This document shows, in pieces, positions 23,070-35,419 of a stretch of DNA of 64,000 nucleotides. Where the stretch lies: assembly GCF_020379485.1 (NCBI RefSeq), contig NC_063450.1, positions 28,682,137-28,746,136 on the forward strand. The letters run 5' to 3'. This stretch comes from Brassica napus. Taxonomy: Eukaryota; Streptophyta; Magnoliopsida; Brassicales; Brassicaceae. The translations under genes and the position numbers were made by a program. Under the pieces are notes generated by a model, which was not told the DNA's origin, did no database searches, and saw only the letters and a program-made list of their open reading frames with translations. Numbering within the stretch: the first letter of the stretch is position 1; every line of letters begins with the position of its first letter.

Positions 23070-23945
23070 ATGCCAACGGGCCAGCGTCGTCATGTCATTC
23101 GAACAGATACTTTGGAGTTAAAGTCTCAGCTTGAGATGAAGATTGGTCGGGCCAAAACAATGAGCTATCTTAACCTCTTATCGAAATTCTTGAGCTTGAA
23201 AATCAGCAAATCCGATTTCGATAAGCTAATCGTCGATACGGTGAAGAAGGAGAATATCAGTCTACACAACGCTTTGCTTAGAGGGTTGATCAAGAATGCG
23301 TGTCTCTCAAATACACCTCCTTTGATAGGGAATGGTGTTTTTCAGACAAGTCTTGGTTTCAATTCTTTATGCAACGACCTTCCTCAATCATCTCCTTGTA
23401 AAGAAAGGACTCAACGGAGGTTTAGTAAAGATTGTAATGGAAAAAGCCAAATCACTGAGGTTGTTTCTTCTAGTTTTAAAAAACAATGGTCAATGGAAGA
23501 TGGTGAAGAAGTTGACCAGTTGATTCGATGTTGGAGAAGTCAACCTATCGAAGCTCCTTTTGGTGTTAATCTCAGAGATTTTATCAAGAGAAGACGTCAT
23601 GTTGGGACGTGTTACTCCTCTCGTGAGCTTCCTGACTCTATTTCTTTAAAGAAGAAACTCGAAGATGAAATGAAGGAAGAAGGAGTAGAGGTTTCGTTTG
23701 GTTTTGCTAACTCGTTGAACGCAGGACTCAGTGTCTTCTTGCAAAGACTAATCAAACCTTGTCTGGAATTAGCGGCTTCAAGGTCTAGTAGCCGAGGAGA
23801 AGTATGCTCTTCTTCAGTATCTATGGTAGATTTTCACGTAGCTATGGAGTCAAACCCGTCTATACTTGGGGAAGATTGGTCTTCAAAGCTTGAGAAGATC
23901 CGGTCAGCTGCACCGGATTTGCTTTCAGATTTTCAGACAAGCTGA
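23070..23945 (+). CDS. SAGA complex Ada1/Tad1-like transcriptional coactivator subunit
   Basis: A single coding exon of 291 residues begins MPTGQRRHVIRTDTLELK. It matches what I recall of Arabidopsis At5g67410 and paralogues annotated as transcriptional coactivator Hfi1/Ada1 (SAGA-Tad1 family). The N-terminal 75 residues are conserved: KSQLEMKIGRAKTMSYLNLL, then FLSLKISKSDFDKLIVDTV and LHNALLRGLIKNA, the histone-fold-adjacent region that binds SAGA. The C-terminal part, with PDSISLKKKLEDEMKEEGVEV, is also conserved in this family. SAGA acetylates and deubiquitinates histones at promoters; the subunit is structural and nuclear (family knowledge). The gene looks intact. Confidence 0.85.
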   Translation: MPTGQRRHVIRTDTLELKSQLEMKIGRAKTMSYLNLLSKFLSLKISKSDFDKLIVDTVKKENISLHNALLRGLIKNACLSNTPPLIGNGVFQTSLGFNSLCNDLPQSSPCKERTQRRFSKDCNGKSQITEVVSSSFKKQWSMEDGEEVDQLIRCWRSQPIEAPFGVNLRDFIKRRRHVGTCYSSRELPDSISLKKKLEDEMKEEGVEVSFGFANSLNAGLSVFLQRLIKPCLELAASRSSSRGEVCSSSVSMVDFHVAMESNPSILGEDWSSKLEKIRSAAPDLLSDFQTS

Positions 23946-24564
23946 CTCTATAACTATAGATAGAACTGATTCTTCAATTACAGAGTTTGTGTTGAGAAAA
24001 ACATCTTTAGATTTTGTGGTGTATATATGTCTTGGTGTTTAATTACTTGTGCTGATCTTGTATGCTTAGGTTTTGATTTGTTAAACAAACTTAATAGAAG
24101 AAATCTATATTATAATAGTTAAGTTTTTACTCACTCAACATTTATAGTTTTGTACATTGATGGCCGAAATCTAATATATATGTCTGAAGGTCGGAAGTCA
24201 TTGGTTCTTCGGCTTCCTCTGAGGATCGGACCTATAAGTGTATTATGAGTTTCATTTTTAAATGAGATTCATCACGTTATATGAAAAAATCTCAAGTTTG
24301 CAACAATTATAGTTTTTCCATATTATAAACTGTTGTCGTTTAACATGAGTTTGGGTTTTTTTCATCATTGTTTCAAATAAGTTTGAGTTACAGAGTTGCG
24401 CCGTATGTCTGTTCGTAATCTATTTTTTCACCGGTGAACTCTTCATGTCCCCATCTTAAATCGCTTGATCATAAATGTTCATGATTTGTAGCCCTTCTGT
24501 AACCCTATATATATGATTCTCATCTTTGATTAACTTCAATCTGCATCTCCACAAAACTCATTGA
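23946..24564. other. 3' flank of the Ada1-like gene and spacer
   Basis: The 3' UTR is probably within the first 200 bases. No further gene is recognised before the decayed RPA-like sequence. Confidence 0.5.
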
Positions 24565-25400
24565 TTCCTCTTAGCTTTAACCATCTTCTAGAAAATGTTT
24601 CTCTCTGCCTCTCCAGTTCCTCAAACCAGCATCCCAGCGTCTGTCACTCAACCTTCGAGTCTCTCCGTCTTGGTCGTAGTAGTCAGAGCATAGCCTCTGG
24701 CTTCCTCAGTTTATGGGATTTCCCGAATTTCAAGAAATACAGGGAGTTTGTGGGAATCACGGTTCTCTTCCTTAATGAAAATGTAAGTTAATCTTCGATC
24801 TATCACACTTATTTAACATAATTGTTTTAATTGATTTCGTGATTCTTTGTTGAATAATATTATTTGCAGATTCCGTGATTCATGGGTTTACTCCCGTCGG
24901 ACGTGCTAATCATTACAGGCCATCTTTGAAAGCAGGTTTCATGTGAAAGTCGATCGTTTTGAGGTTGCTAGGTGCTCAAACATGTACAAGATAACTGATC
25001 ATCCATTCCTCATGTGTTTCATCTCACTAACCATTATTGATGAAGTCATCACGGGTGCTCCTGAGACCAATCTCCAGTCAATTAGGTTGTTCGACAATCT
25101 CCAAGTGATTGCGAGCACAAACCTAGAACACTCAGGTATATTATCATATTGCATTTGGGTTTATATTATGTTTCGATATCATAACTGATATTTAAACTCG
25201 CAGATGTGGTTGGGCAAATCTGTTATGTCCAGGGCTCTGACTTCACCAAAGAAACAACTCGAGTCGTTATCCGTCTCCTTATTGATCCGTAAGAAACAAT
25301 CAACACATAATTATGTTTATATTATTGTATATATTGTGCTAACATCAATAATCAAAAATATCTCATACCCAAGATTTGTGGTCGTCTATTTATCTCTCTT
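24565..25400 (+). pseudogene. Decayed RPA1/DUF223-type single-strand DNA-binding gene fragment
   Basis: Segments match the plant DUF223 / replication protein A large-subunit-like family: FESLRLGRSSQSI and FPNFKKYREFVGITVLFLNE (24640-24783), then VDRFEVARCSNMYKITDHPF and DEVITGAPETNLQ (24940-25090), and VVGQICYVQGSDFTKETTR with RLLIDP (25204-25290). Plausible introns lie between them. A one-base shift occurs near 24940, just before the KVDRFEV block, and the last recognisable piece is VVVYLSL near 25380-25400, after which the OB-fold region is missing. These genes are numerous in Brassicaceae and often carried by Helitrons. It is not expected to make a working protein. Confidence 0.75.
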
Positions 25401-28400
25401 ACTTATCAATCTAATTTTACACAAATCTTTATTTTACAACTTAAAGAAACCACAATAACCCAAACAATCAAATCACCAAAAACTAGAATCCCAAAAAAAA
25501 GACGAATCATTAATGACCACCTCTCTTTTTGTTTAATCTTACAAATAAACTTCAAAACAAATATATACCAAAACAATCAACTCAACTAAAACTCAACGAC
25601 ACATACATTGAGCCAGCTAAAAAAATACAAACTACACGACCAGTTATTTAACAATTTACAAACTTACTTTCGCATATGCTTACGAAGAAGACTAAGACGA
25701 CAACCAAGATCAGTGAAATTACCTAAACAAAAAGGCAGAGTAAGTTACAAACTCTAATAAATACAACTAACAATGATTTTTGTTTGCATATTACCCATCA
25801 AATAAAAAAGAAACAAACACAACCACACCAGGAGATACAAGAGACAATCCCAACAGACACAAAGGCGGCAATAACATCTCCACCTGCTCACTCCTCTTGT
25901 CTTATGAAAATAGCTTACATGTTCAATGTCAACAGGCCAATGCTATTGTCTTCTTATTAGAAATACATATATTCGTTTAAAACCCATTAAGGTCCAAATA
26001 CTAATTGTCACTTATTTTACAGTTATTTCTACAAGTCTTCATGTATTTGTTTTAAAGGTCCGGTAAAAGCAACAAGTTTAAAAATAAAAAAAACATATAA
26101 CCAACATAATAAGAATAAAAAAAATTATTACTTACACACAACTTACACAACTAAACTGGAGAAAAAAATATCCACAAACAAAATGTACTCTCAACAACCT
26201 TAATATAATTTATGTAATCTCAACATTACAAGTAACAAATCAACAGTACAAGAGTATTCACAAACCCTAAAGAGCTTTTGATTAAGCACTGTGAAGAGTA
26301 TTCACAAAACCTAGAAGCTTCCGCTACATCAAAAACAAACAAACAATAAGTCTTAGTGACACAGCAAACAACACCACGAATTATATCAATCACGTTTAGT
26401 CTTTCATGAATGGAGAACAATGCATACACAGTTCATCATCACAACTCTAACCATATAACAATAAAAAAACTTGAAAAACTTGAAAAACAATGATCAACTC
26501 AAAACGCAAAATTCACACCTACAATAACTCTAACAAATTAGATGAAACAAGAACTCGGTCTACAACGCAATGTAACTAGTAAGGTAAATGTTACAGCCAA
26601 AAAGAAAGCATCAGAGTTGCTTGCAAACTTCTTTCAGCTTTGTGTCCACATTAGAAATGACTTTCACGGGCTTTTCTTTCATTTGTGTATTCAGGCCCAT
26701 TAAGACTACGGCAATAGACTAGGCAACTTTCAACGGGGAAATAAAATAATTATAGGTGGGTGGCTCCATCTCAAGGAATTTAAAAGGCTCTTTTAGGCCA
26801 CCATTAACCGGAGTGTTTACTCCGATGCTTAACCACTTTAAAAAAAAAAAAGATTAAGCAGTAGCGTTTAAACAAACGCAGTAAGCGTCGGTTGTTCCTA
26901 CTGTTCGCGGATTCCACTGACACGTGGCGGTCCGCGATTGGTTCATTTTTAATTTTTTTAATTTTTTTTTAATGAGACAAAAAAAAAAATTAAGCACGAT
27001 CAGATGCTCTTAGCAACATGAAGCATGGCATTTGACACTTGGACATCTAAAGAAAAGATAAGATACTCCCAAGACTCAAACGTGACCTTCGTGCATAGCA
27101 AAAATCGCAATAATTCTTTCAAATAATTTGTTGGACTCTGTATATATATAAAAGTAAATAAATGAACATTTAAAAAAATTTCATTCAACTTTTTCTTGTT
27201 CATCTTATCTGATGATAACGTTGAAGGTGATAGATCAAATCAATTACTTATATACGTTTACTTAAGAGTATGTGAAAGTAGCTTATACGTAATTCTCGGT
27301 TTTATAAAACGTTGCTTATTACTGAAATAAACAGTTCCAACCTCGAGATGTTTCCCAGGCCATTAGTCATCATAATTGCCATTAGTGACACGTAACTGAT
27401 AAATCACTTGTTTAATCATCTTGTTTACTTTCTAATTCTAATAATCAAGCTCGTGATTATGAAATGGGAAGCCCGAGGTTCAGAAATTCAGAAGGCCGTG
27501 ATCCTTGATTTTCTCAACATGTCTCAAAGCGATATTCTATTTCCTTATAAAAGTAATACTACAACTAATGTTCAAAATACACCGTTGATAAACTATAATA
27601 AAATGCGAAGAGCAACTTTACCTTTTTCCATTGCGCTTAATTTTTATTTATCAAAACCCAATCTTCAAGAATAGTCTATATGTTTCATGAGTACAGTTTT
27701 TATCATTAAGATTCCTTTAATCAAAAGTTGTGATGTAGGTATACGTATGTACTAACAAAATACTATGCACACATTTTTAATTAGATGTAAGGATGTTGTT
27801 AAAATATAGTATTTGTTTGTGTAAAAATATAATAAGACAGCAATAAGAACTATATTCAATTGTACTTTGTTAAATTCAAACTTAAATATTAACAGTTTTT
27901 CAAACTTTGAATGTATATTTAATTTCTACATGCATGTGGATTAACAGTTAACTACATCTTAGTCTTTTTATATTTAACATCATAGAGTCTTCTTAGTTGC
28001 GCCTTTTTAATGATATGAAAGGGAAAATTTCTTTTGATGAAAGTTAAATTTAGAGGGACTTATCGTATAAAACCAAAGTTAATAAATTTATTGAAGGGAG
28101 TCGTCCAACGCGCATGATCGTAGGATAGGAGGGACAAGACATGACTGCAGGAGTCAGTATCTCGTTTGCTTCGAGAACCTACGAAGAAAGACGCTCTTCC
28201 TCTTCTTCACAACTCTCGATCGTTTTCATAACCGAGTAGACTACATGCATATCTAATTTTGTTGGGTCCGATCCACATATTTTTTATTTAACACATAAAT
28301 TATTGATTTAAAATATTGTAGACAACAATTTTCGAGGACTGAGTGTGAGCCACTCCACAAACGCGGCGTCGACCGGACCCACGGCTCCATGCCATTGCCC

Positions 28401-28917
28401 CTCCTCTCTCCGGCAACGCGTGCGGCGTGCCTCTCTCTCCCTCCTCCCCAATTGCGTGATCTTGTAGTATAACAGATCGTTGCCTGCATTTATAAATAGC
28501 GATGTTATATGGAATTAGTGGTTTGGTTAACAAAAAAAAAAAGAGAGAGAGGGTTAGTGGCTATAGGATTTTAATCCGATTTTTAACACAATGTAACCTT
28601 CCATTTTTTATTAAAAAAACTGCTCAACTAAATTGCTTATACGAAAGTTCCGTACGTTGTCAATAAGGTAAACATGTACCCATGAACATATAGCTGGGAC
28701 TAAACCCCTAATAAGTAGGAATCCCACATGGAAATTTATCCCTACAAGTTTTAAATGCTATATTGAAGATCTATATATATAATTTCATCATCTACCGACG
28801 AAGCAAAAGCCAACCAGCAATCCGAACGATCTATCATGCAAACTAAATATGTTGAAGTTGTCACAAAAGTATAAAAATGGATATGACATTAAGATGAAGT
28901 GTTGAGATCTCTCTCCC

Positions 28918-28918
<1 letters not shown>
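25401..28918. other. Spacer with likely transposon debris; no gene seen
   Basis: 25440-26600 is rich in A and CA-type words (AACAATCAA, ACCAAAA) and could be the rest of a Helitron that carried the RPA-like fragment, but I could not place a terminal hairpin with CTRR. 26760-27012 ends AGCATCTG-like and may be a small repeat. 28350-28450 is a GC-rich patch (see findings). The frames at 27408-27674 and 28253-28533 show no known domain. Confidence 0.45.

Positions 28919-28950
<32 letters not shown>
28919..28950. repeat. Run of 32 consecutive C
   Basis: The run follows a CT-rich stretch (CTCTCTCCCTCC) in otherwise AT-rich DNA. Its length in the real genome may differ because such runs are hard to sequence. 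Confidence 0.9.
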
Positions 28951-28951
<1 letters not shown>

Positions 28952-30019
28952 ACTTTCTCATTTCGGAATAAGCCTAATTAGCTTTATCAAAAAAAAACTA
29001 ATTAGCTAACTCTTACATATCATGCTTCTATATGCATTGTTTATTTCTAAATAATCTCTTATCGTAAAATTTAATTATGATTCGTGAGTTGTAAAAGATT
29101 TGACATTGTTCCCGTTACAAAATACATAAAGACTTGACTTTATAATTAGAAGATAAAATTAACACAAAACGGCCAACTCTAAAGCCATGGCTTGTATTAA
29201 TTTAAATTTGACATAACATGCAAAACTCAACGGGATAATAAACTCCCATTTTAGAAAATAAAAGTCGGTCCAGGAACATTTAATCAGAAAACATCTTCAT
29301 AAAATAATACTAGAAATAATTGTGATTATTACTTACAGAAGAATTATTTGATGACTTTTATGTGTGTTTCGTAGATACGGTGGAGATCAGATCCTGTTGG
29401 GTCAGTTTTAAGTCCTTTGCACAGTTCGAAAGGACATCCTCAACCAAATCCAACGGCCAAGATCTCTCCTCCCATACCTGTGGGACCCGCGACATGCCAC
29501 CTATTCTCAGATTCTGATTCGCTCTCTCTCCCTAAATACCAAATAATTCCTCCAAAAAGTCTGTTACTCCTAATTATTTTAGCATATCTACATTTGTGTT
29601 ACTAAATACTAATAATCAGTACTTCTTTTGTATAATGCATAGTTATTAATATACTAAGACAACTGGGTTTGTTGATTTGTTAGTCTGGGTTGCATGTGAT
29701 TCAAGCTCAGCAAAGATAAAAGATGTTCCCCGTTATTTCTTAATCATAATTATTATCGAATAATACTTTATTATAAGGTTTATTAGATATAAAGTCTCCA
29801 ACAACCAATGAATTCACATTTATATGACAATTTTATAGAAAATACAAAAATAACTCTGCTTAATAGTCCAAACAATTTCGGTACTCTTGATATATAAAGA
29901 TGACTATAAAATATATAGTTTCAGACCTCCAATATAAACAATCATTTTTTTTTTGTAACTGTAATATAAACAATCATGAGGCGACATATATATAAAAACC
30001 GTAGCCACCTTGAATATTA
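28951..30019. other. Spacer, no gene seen
   Basis: A moderately GC segment at 29390-29540 (CCAACGGCCAAGATCTC) looks like a promoter or leader, but no coding frame follows. The 62-residue frame at 29417-29605 has no recognisable similarity. A counterpart of Arabidopsis At5g67400 (peroxidase RHS19) might have been expected here and was not seen. Confidence 0.45.
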
Positions 30020-30021
30020 TA

Positions 30022-30260
30022 CTCCCTCTGTTTTTAATTATAAGTAGTTTTAACTAAAAGCACAAATATTTAGAAAGTGGTTATTTAAAAAAATATATTA
30101 TTTAATCAATTAATTCAACCAATTATAAAAATTTAGACATTATTTTATTGGTCACACAATATCCAATAAATGAAAAAAGTGCATTGAAATATGTAAACTA
30201 CTTATATTGTGAAACAAACTTTTTTTTGCTAAAATTACCTATATTTAAAAACAGAAGGAG
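30022..30260. mobile_element. Stowaway-type MITE (Tc1/mariner)
   Basis: The left end CTCCCTCTGTTTTTAA and the right end, reversed, CTCCTTCTGTTTTTAA are inverted copies. TA flanks both sides (30020-30021 and 30261-30262). CTCCCTCYGT ends with TA duplication define Stowaway elements. It is 239 bases, AT-rich and non-coding. Confidence 0.85.
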
Positions 30261-30584
30261 TAGTTTTAATTATGTGGATATGTGATGGATCCGGAATTGA
30301 ATTTAGTCTTGTCTCATCTGTCAAGCATGTATCCATGTATACGATTATATAGACATACATATATATATGAAATGATATCCTATAGTATCGTAAGTAAAGC
30401 TTTGCTGGAGTTGTCTGGGGAGGTGGGTGGCAAATGGCATATTTGTTGAAGAACCTTTGAAGGTTATTGGCTAAAGACACTGTTTTTCGGACATGAGTTT
30501 ACAACAATCACTTTGGTTTTTGTGATATGTGAGAAAGAGTTTAATTACTGTATTATTTTCAAAACAAATGATTACTTATTGGAC

Positions 30585-31018
30585 AAATCTCCAAAATAGC
30601 ACATTTCTAAGTTTATATCACAAAAATAGCACACCAAAACTAAAATGACCAAAATAGCACATTTTTAAGTTTATCTTTTGAAAATTTTAATTTTTTTATT
30701 TTTCAAAATTTGAAATCTTATCCCCAAAACCTCGTTTCTCAACTCTAAACCCTAAACCTTAAACCTTAAACCCTAAACCCTAAACCATAAACTCTAAACC
30801 CTAAACTCTAAACACTAAACCCTAAACCCTAAACCCTAAACCCTAAACTCTAAACCCTAAACCCTAAACCCTAAATCCTAAACCCCACCTTTTAACTCTA
30901 AACTCTAAGTTTGTGACTTTTGATAAAACATTAAGTGCTATTTTTGTGACTTTTGACCTTGAGTACTAGTTTGGAAACAAAAACTTGATTTAGTGCTATT
31001 TTTGTCTTTTTCTCTTGC
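30585..31018. repeat. Repeat with telomere-like CCCTAAA tract
   Basis: CCCTAAA and CTCTAAA variants are repeated about 20 times between 30745 and 30905, all in one orientation. Words of the type AAAATAGCAC on the left (30594-30660) and GTGCTATTTTTGT on the right (30936-31003) face each other, so the tract sits inside an inverted-repeat unit. I could not fix its ends. It is interstitial. Confidence 0.6.
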
Positions 31019-31129
31019 TTAAACCCTCATTTTTATAATCATTAAATTAGTGAACTTCTTTAAAAATAATTTATCAGCAGTATATATAACTACGAAGAAT
31101 GTGACGCACCAATCCATATCTCTTCTCTA

Positions 31130-31749
31130 AGCTCATGATCATCTGCTTGATCTTAAGTCTATCTTCTCTTTCACATAAAGTCGCTTTATGATTTTCTTCA
31201 TCATATTCTTCCATCATATATAGAATCAGCTTCTGAACCTAATTGTTCCAGGTTAGTAATGATAATCCTCCTAATTACCCTTTCTTAATTTGATATTAAT
31301 TTGTTTGTCATTTCTTTGAATATAAACCAACATATGATTGTTAGATTTCATTTCGATCGAACACCTCTATTATTATTCCCACCAAAACTTGATACCAATT
31401 CTTACTGTTAAAACTAGAAAAGTCCATAAACATGAGTGTAAACGAAACTTATTAATGAAAAGACAAGATTGGCATGCGTGTAAGGGAAATAACAAGAACC
31501 ACCAATTAGATTTTGAAAGTACGATATATATGTCTGAGATTTTGTATGTATAGATATATGAAGATATTTTTTTTTGTGCATGTGTGCTCAGATTTATAGC
31601 ATTTAGTGGCTAAAAATTGAAGAATCTAAATCGGGTACTAGCAGACAAAATTAATTTTTTTTTCTTTTTTTTTGGTCACAGGTTATTTACAAAGCCAAAA
31701 TCCAACTTCGTCATATCAAATCTTCTTGAGATCTTGAATTCCTTAAAAC
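31130..31749 (+). promoter_or_regulatory. 5' leader with intron of the At5g67390-like gene
   Basis: A leader exon ending TTGTTCCAG (31250) is followed by a GTTAGT donor and, after about 430 bases, a GGTCACAG acceptor (31681). The ATG at 31750 lies 69 bases further on. The leader intron is inferred from splice-site quality only. The frame at 31338-31553 lies within this intron and is not called. Confidence 0.5.
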
Positions 31750-32359
31750 ATGGAGAAACTTCTTAATCCGTCTGAAAAGCAGTACATGAAAATGGCTATG
31801 CTTAAACATGAAGAAACTTTCAAGCAACAGGTAATCACCGATTCATAGATTCTGATCTATTTCATCTTACGTCATATATATGTATATGGAAAGTAATATA
31901 TGGTTTTACATGCATTTTCAGGTATATGAACTTCATAGGTTATATCAAGTCCAGAAGATATTGATGAAGAACATGCAGGTCAACAAGGGCAATGATGTAA
32001 ATTCAGGACTAGGATCATTCATCAGAAGAGTTGACCGGCCGGCAAACTTTCCCGACGGAGGGGAAGCCGGTGGTAACGATATAGATATTATGGACGAGAG
32101 TGGGATCGAGCTAACGCTTGGACCGTCGTGTTACGGTGGTGATCTGATGAGAATGAACAAGAAGAAAAGGAATAATTCTTCGCTGGAGATGATGGACGGG
32201 AATTTAAATTCAGGTCGCCGGAGTTTCTCGTCTTCTTCCACAGGCTCAAGCAATAATAATCACAACAATCTTACAGAACAAGTGAGACAAGAGAGATTGA
32301 TGAAACATCAGAAGCAGAAGCAGCCTTGGCTTCAAGCATTGACTTTGAATGTTATTTGA
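31750..32359 (+). CDS. Plant-specific protein of unknown function (At5g67390-like), 2 exons
   Basis: Exon 1 (31750-31830) encodes 27 residues, MEKLLNPSEKQYMKMAML onward. Exon 2 (31922-32359) continues VYELHRLYQVQKILMKNM to give 172 residues, with GT/AG splice ends. The EETFKQQVYELHRLYQVQK block is shared with plant DUF863-type proteins, where it forms a short helical segment. The rest is low-complexity: an ELTLGPSCYGG motif, a basic KKKRNNSS stretch, a serine-rich stretch, and a C-terminal WLQALTLNVI. I recall similar sequence for Arabidopsis At5g67390. There is no signal peptide or membrane span. Function is unknown, and ELTLGP-like plus basic stretches hint at a nuclear location only weakly. 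Confidence 0.8.
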
Positions 32360-33202
32360 TAATAAGTAATATTCATGTTAACTATATTCTGAAATAGATT
32401 CGCATTTCCCTTTTAATGTTTTTCTCATGCCTCTTAATTTTCAGGTGATCTTTTTTTTTAAAAATGATTGTCAGTAATTTTCTTCTTAAGTAGTTATTCT
32501 TCTTAGGTTTCTTGTAAATAAAAACATTAATATGAATGTTTTACTTTGTTTATGAAGATAAAATTTTAATTATTCTCGAGTTCAATGTATGTTTGCATCG
32601 ATAAATTTGCATCGCCAGAATTTATCATATTTATATTTGTAAGTATCTACACAAGGTTCGATCTTTACATTCTATATAGTATATACAGATCATTGAGAAA
32701 TTGGATTGTTATGTATTAATAATAGTTATAAATGAATAATAGAGGAGACGTTATAAAATGGGCCAATGATGAAGTAGTTATGGGACAAGAACATGCACTA
32801 TCTGCTGGCATGTTCCCTTAGAGACTTCAAGCATCACCTACTTCCCCTGATTTAGTTCTGATATATATTTTTCTAATTTCCAAATCAAAGAGATTAATGA
32901 AAACTTATCAGTAGAGTAATTTATGTTACATGACCCCACAATCATGTATGATTATTGTCAAGCTTTAGAACCCCAAGTTCTATGTATCTATTATAAATGG
33001 TGTATTCCTAATAATATCTGATGAATAAGATCGATGAAATTGTTTTCATTAAAAAAGACGTTAACAGCCAGATTTATGTACAAACAAACATCTTAAACAC
33101 ACACAAAAAATCAAATGTTTACAAGTAGAAAACAAGAAAAGAAAACCCTTAAATCAGAACATAGAAGTCCCAACAAAAATTTTAAACATATTATACGGTT
33201 TT
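32360..33202. other. Convergent spacer between the At5g67390-like gene and NCH1
   Basis: The two genes converge here, so both 3' UTRs lie in this interval. No other gene is seen. Confidence 0.6.
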
Positions 33203-35419
33203 TCAAGAAATAGAGTGTCTACGATCTTTGGGTGGTTTGGTTCTGCCCGGTGTGATGCCGAAAGGGTTTAGCTTTCCGAGTTTTCTTGAAACAGAGTTCA
33301 TGAATGACTTTCTCGGCAGTGGAGGCTTATCCATGGAAGCAGTTGAGATTGGAGAACTGTGATTACTGCTCATGGTTGTTGATAATGATTTCTTCTCATT
33401 TTCTTTCTCAAACTCTTTAAGTTTCATCTTCATTTTGAGAATCTCGAGTTTCAAGTCCTGGTTTTCCCGTTTCAGCTTTGATAGTTCGTCGTTGTAGGAG
33501 CTGAGTTTAGGAGGAAGAACAGTTGCTGCTGCAGCAGGTGGTGGTGGTTGTGGGGGTAGAGCCTCTGAATCATTAGTGACTTCTCCTCGTAGACGTTGTT
33601 GCTCGTAGTAAAGGACTTGAACAATGGTCTGAACTGGAAGACGATCGTTCTGAGCTGCATGAGCGCATGCTTCACGTGATAGTTTCTGACAATCCATTAA
33701 ACTGCATACTTTCTTCTTCTCTACGTCACTCATATTCGGATGAGCCTACAAGAAGATCAACAGCTGAAGTTTCGATGGGACGTGGCTAATATATAAAGAA
33801 CCTAGGTAAATCCATTTATCGTCAATTAATTTTAAGTTAGAAGCTCATAAAATCCCGAACTTAACAGAAGTAGAGTGCAAATGAACGTAAAATGTTTAGT
33901 ATTTCATAACATGTTACCTTCAAGTAGATGTCGACGGCTCGATACATCCCATCTTCAGTAACCCAAGACTGTTCAGGAATAAGTTCAGCTAAACTGATGA
34001 ACTTCTGCAAGCTCACGTTTCTATCAGAAGCAATCTCAGCTAAATAATTCTCCATAAGTTTACCAACACGTTCCATATCACTACCATGATCAACACCATT
34101 GTTACTTAGCCTGACTCCTTCGAGTTCAAACTCAAGATAATTCATGAGAATGCGTTGAACAGTATCTGTATCAAACAACGAGTGTTCTCCAGTGAAGGAA
34201 TAAGAAGGAATCAAGAGATCATCAAGAACCGCTTGTGGTAATTGTAACCCCATTCTCTTCTCTAAGTCAAGCCTACAAGCAACCGTTGTTTCTAGGTATA
34301 TTGCTGCACGTAGAAGCATAGAGAGAAAACTAACTGACATTGCGTTCTTCTCACGAGGAAGAAGACTTACGATTGTTTCAAGAATCACTCTCTTCTCGTG
34401 TTCTTGTTTCGGATCAATCTTTTTTGTTCCTTTACCGAAAATCTCCTGCAAAAGAACCAAAACTGATTAAACCCTAACAACTCTGTTTTATAATGTTGAC
34501 TTGCCTCTCAAGGAAACTCACCAGCCCTCTAAGAGACTTCTGAGCATAGAGCATGAGCACTGGACCAAGTCCATACTGCTTAAACCCTCTAGCCATCATT
34601 GCTATGAGAACTCGTTGAAACGAATCAATCCTAAGAACGGTCAAGTCCTCAGCCCACCAATCAACCACAGGCTGCTTGCTCTGATGCTGAACCACGACCT
34701 CATTGTTGCTGTTATTACTCGAAGAAGGACTGCAAAACTGGCTCTCCTGACAAGTCATGTAAGCAATCGCATCGATGCAACGGCTCACAAGCTTCACTCT
34801 TTCAGCAATGGGCAACAACTCCTCTGACTTGTGCAAGACGGTGATGGCACTAGACAAGCTCTTGAGAGCTACTTCGTTCAAGTAAGCTTCGGCTCTTACG
34901 ACGAGATTCTCCACAGAGTGTTCCTCTGTCATCTCTAGATACTCTGCTGCACATCGCAGCATAGCAATGTTCTCTGTGCTCATGTCAAAGTTAATACCGT
35001 AGCAGAACTTAGCCGTTAGCTCGAATGCTTCAGAGCCTCCAGGGATATCTGGGATCTTGATAAGACTAGCATCTGAATCGTTTTTTGTTTCAGACACAAG
35101 TTTTTTGATAAGCCCACATTTTGACAAGAGTGGAAACTGCAAGAATGTGATCATCATGTCACCTGTTTTACATCATAGAGATTGATTGGTAAAACTTAGG
35201 TGTAGTTTTTTTTTTACCTTGTGAAGTAAAAAAGAAGCTTCTCCTACATGAACTGTGACATCACTAAAGACTTCCTGAGAAGATATCCTGAAACAAATGT
35301 AAAAATATATTTAAGGATTGTTACTTCCAAAGTGGAAAAAATAAATGGATTCAGAACTAAAACCATTCACTAGTTCTCTTCATGGCTGAGGACAAAAGAT
35401 CTTTCTTCTTTGCTGACAT
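33203..35419 (-). CDS. NCH1: NPH3/RPT2-family protein NCH1 (blue-light chloroplast movement), 5 exons
   Basis: On the minus strand the exons are 35364-35419, 35218-35287, 34522-35136, 33918-34445 and 33203-33745. All have GT/AG ends and join in frame to 603 residues, close to the length I recall for Arabidopsis NCH1 (At5g67385). The protein starts [19 protein letters not shown]. An N-terminal BTB/POZ domain begins near residue 24 ([19 protein letters not shown]). The NPH3 domain spans about 200-470 ([48 protein letters not shown]). A proline run and a coiled coil at about 508-543 follow, then a basic tail ([12 protein letters not shown]). NCH1 works with phototropins at the plasma membrane, redundantly with RPT2, in the chloroplast accumulation response (known for Arabidopsis). 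Confidence 0.9.
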
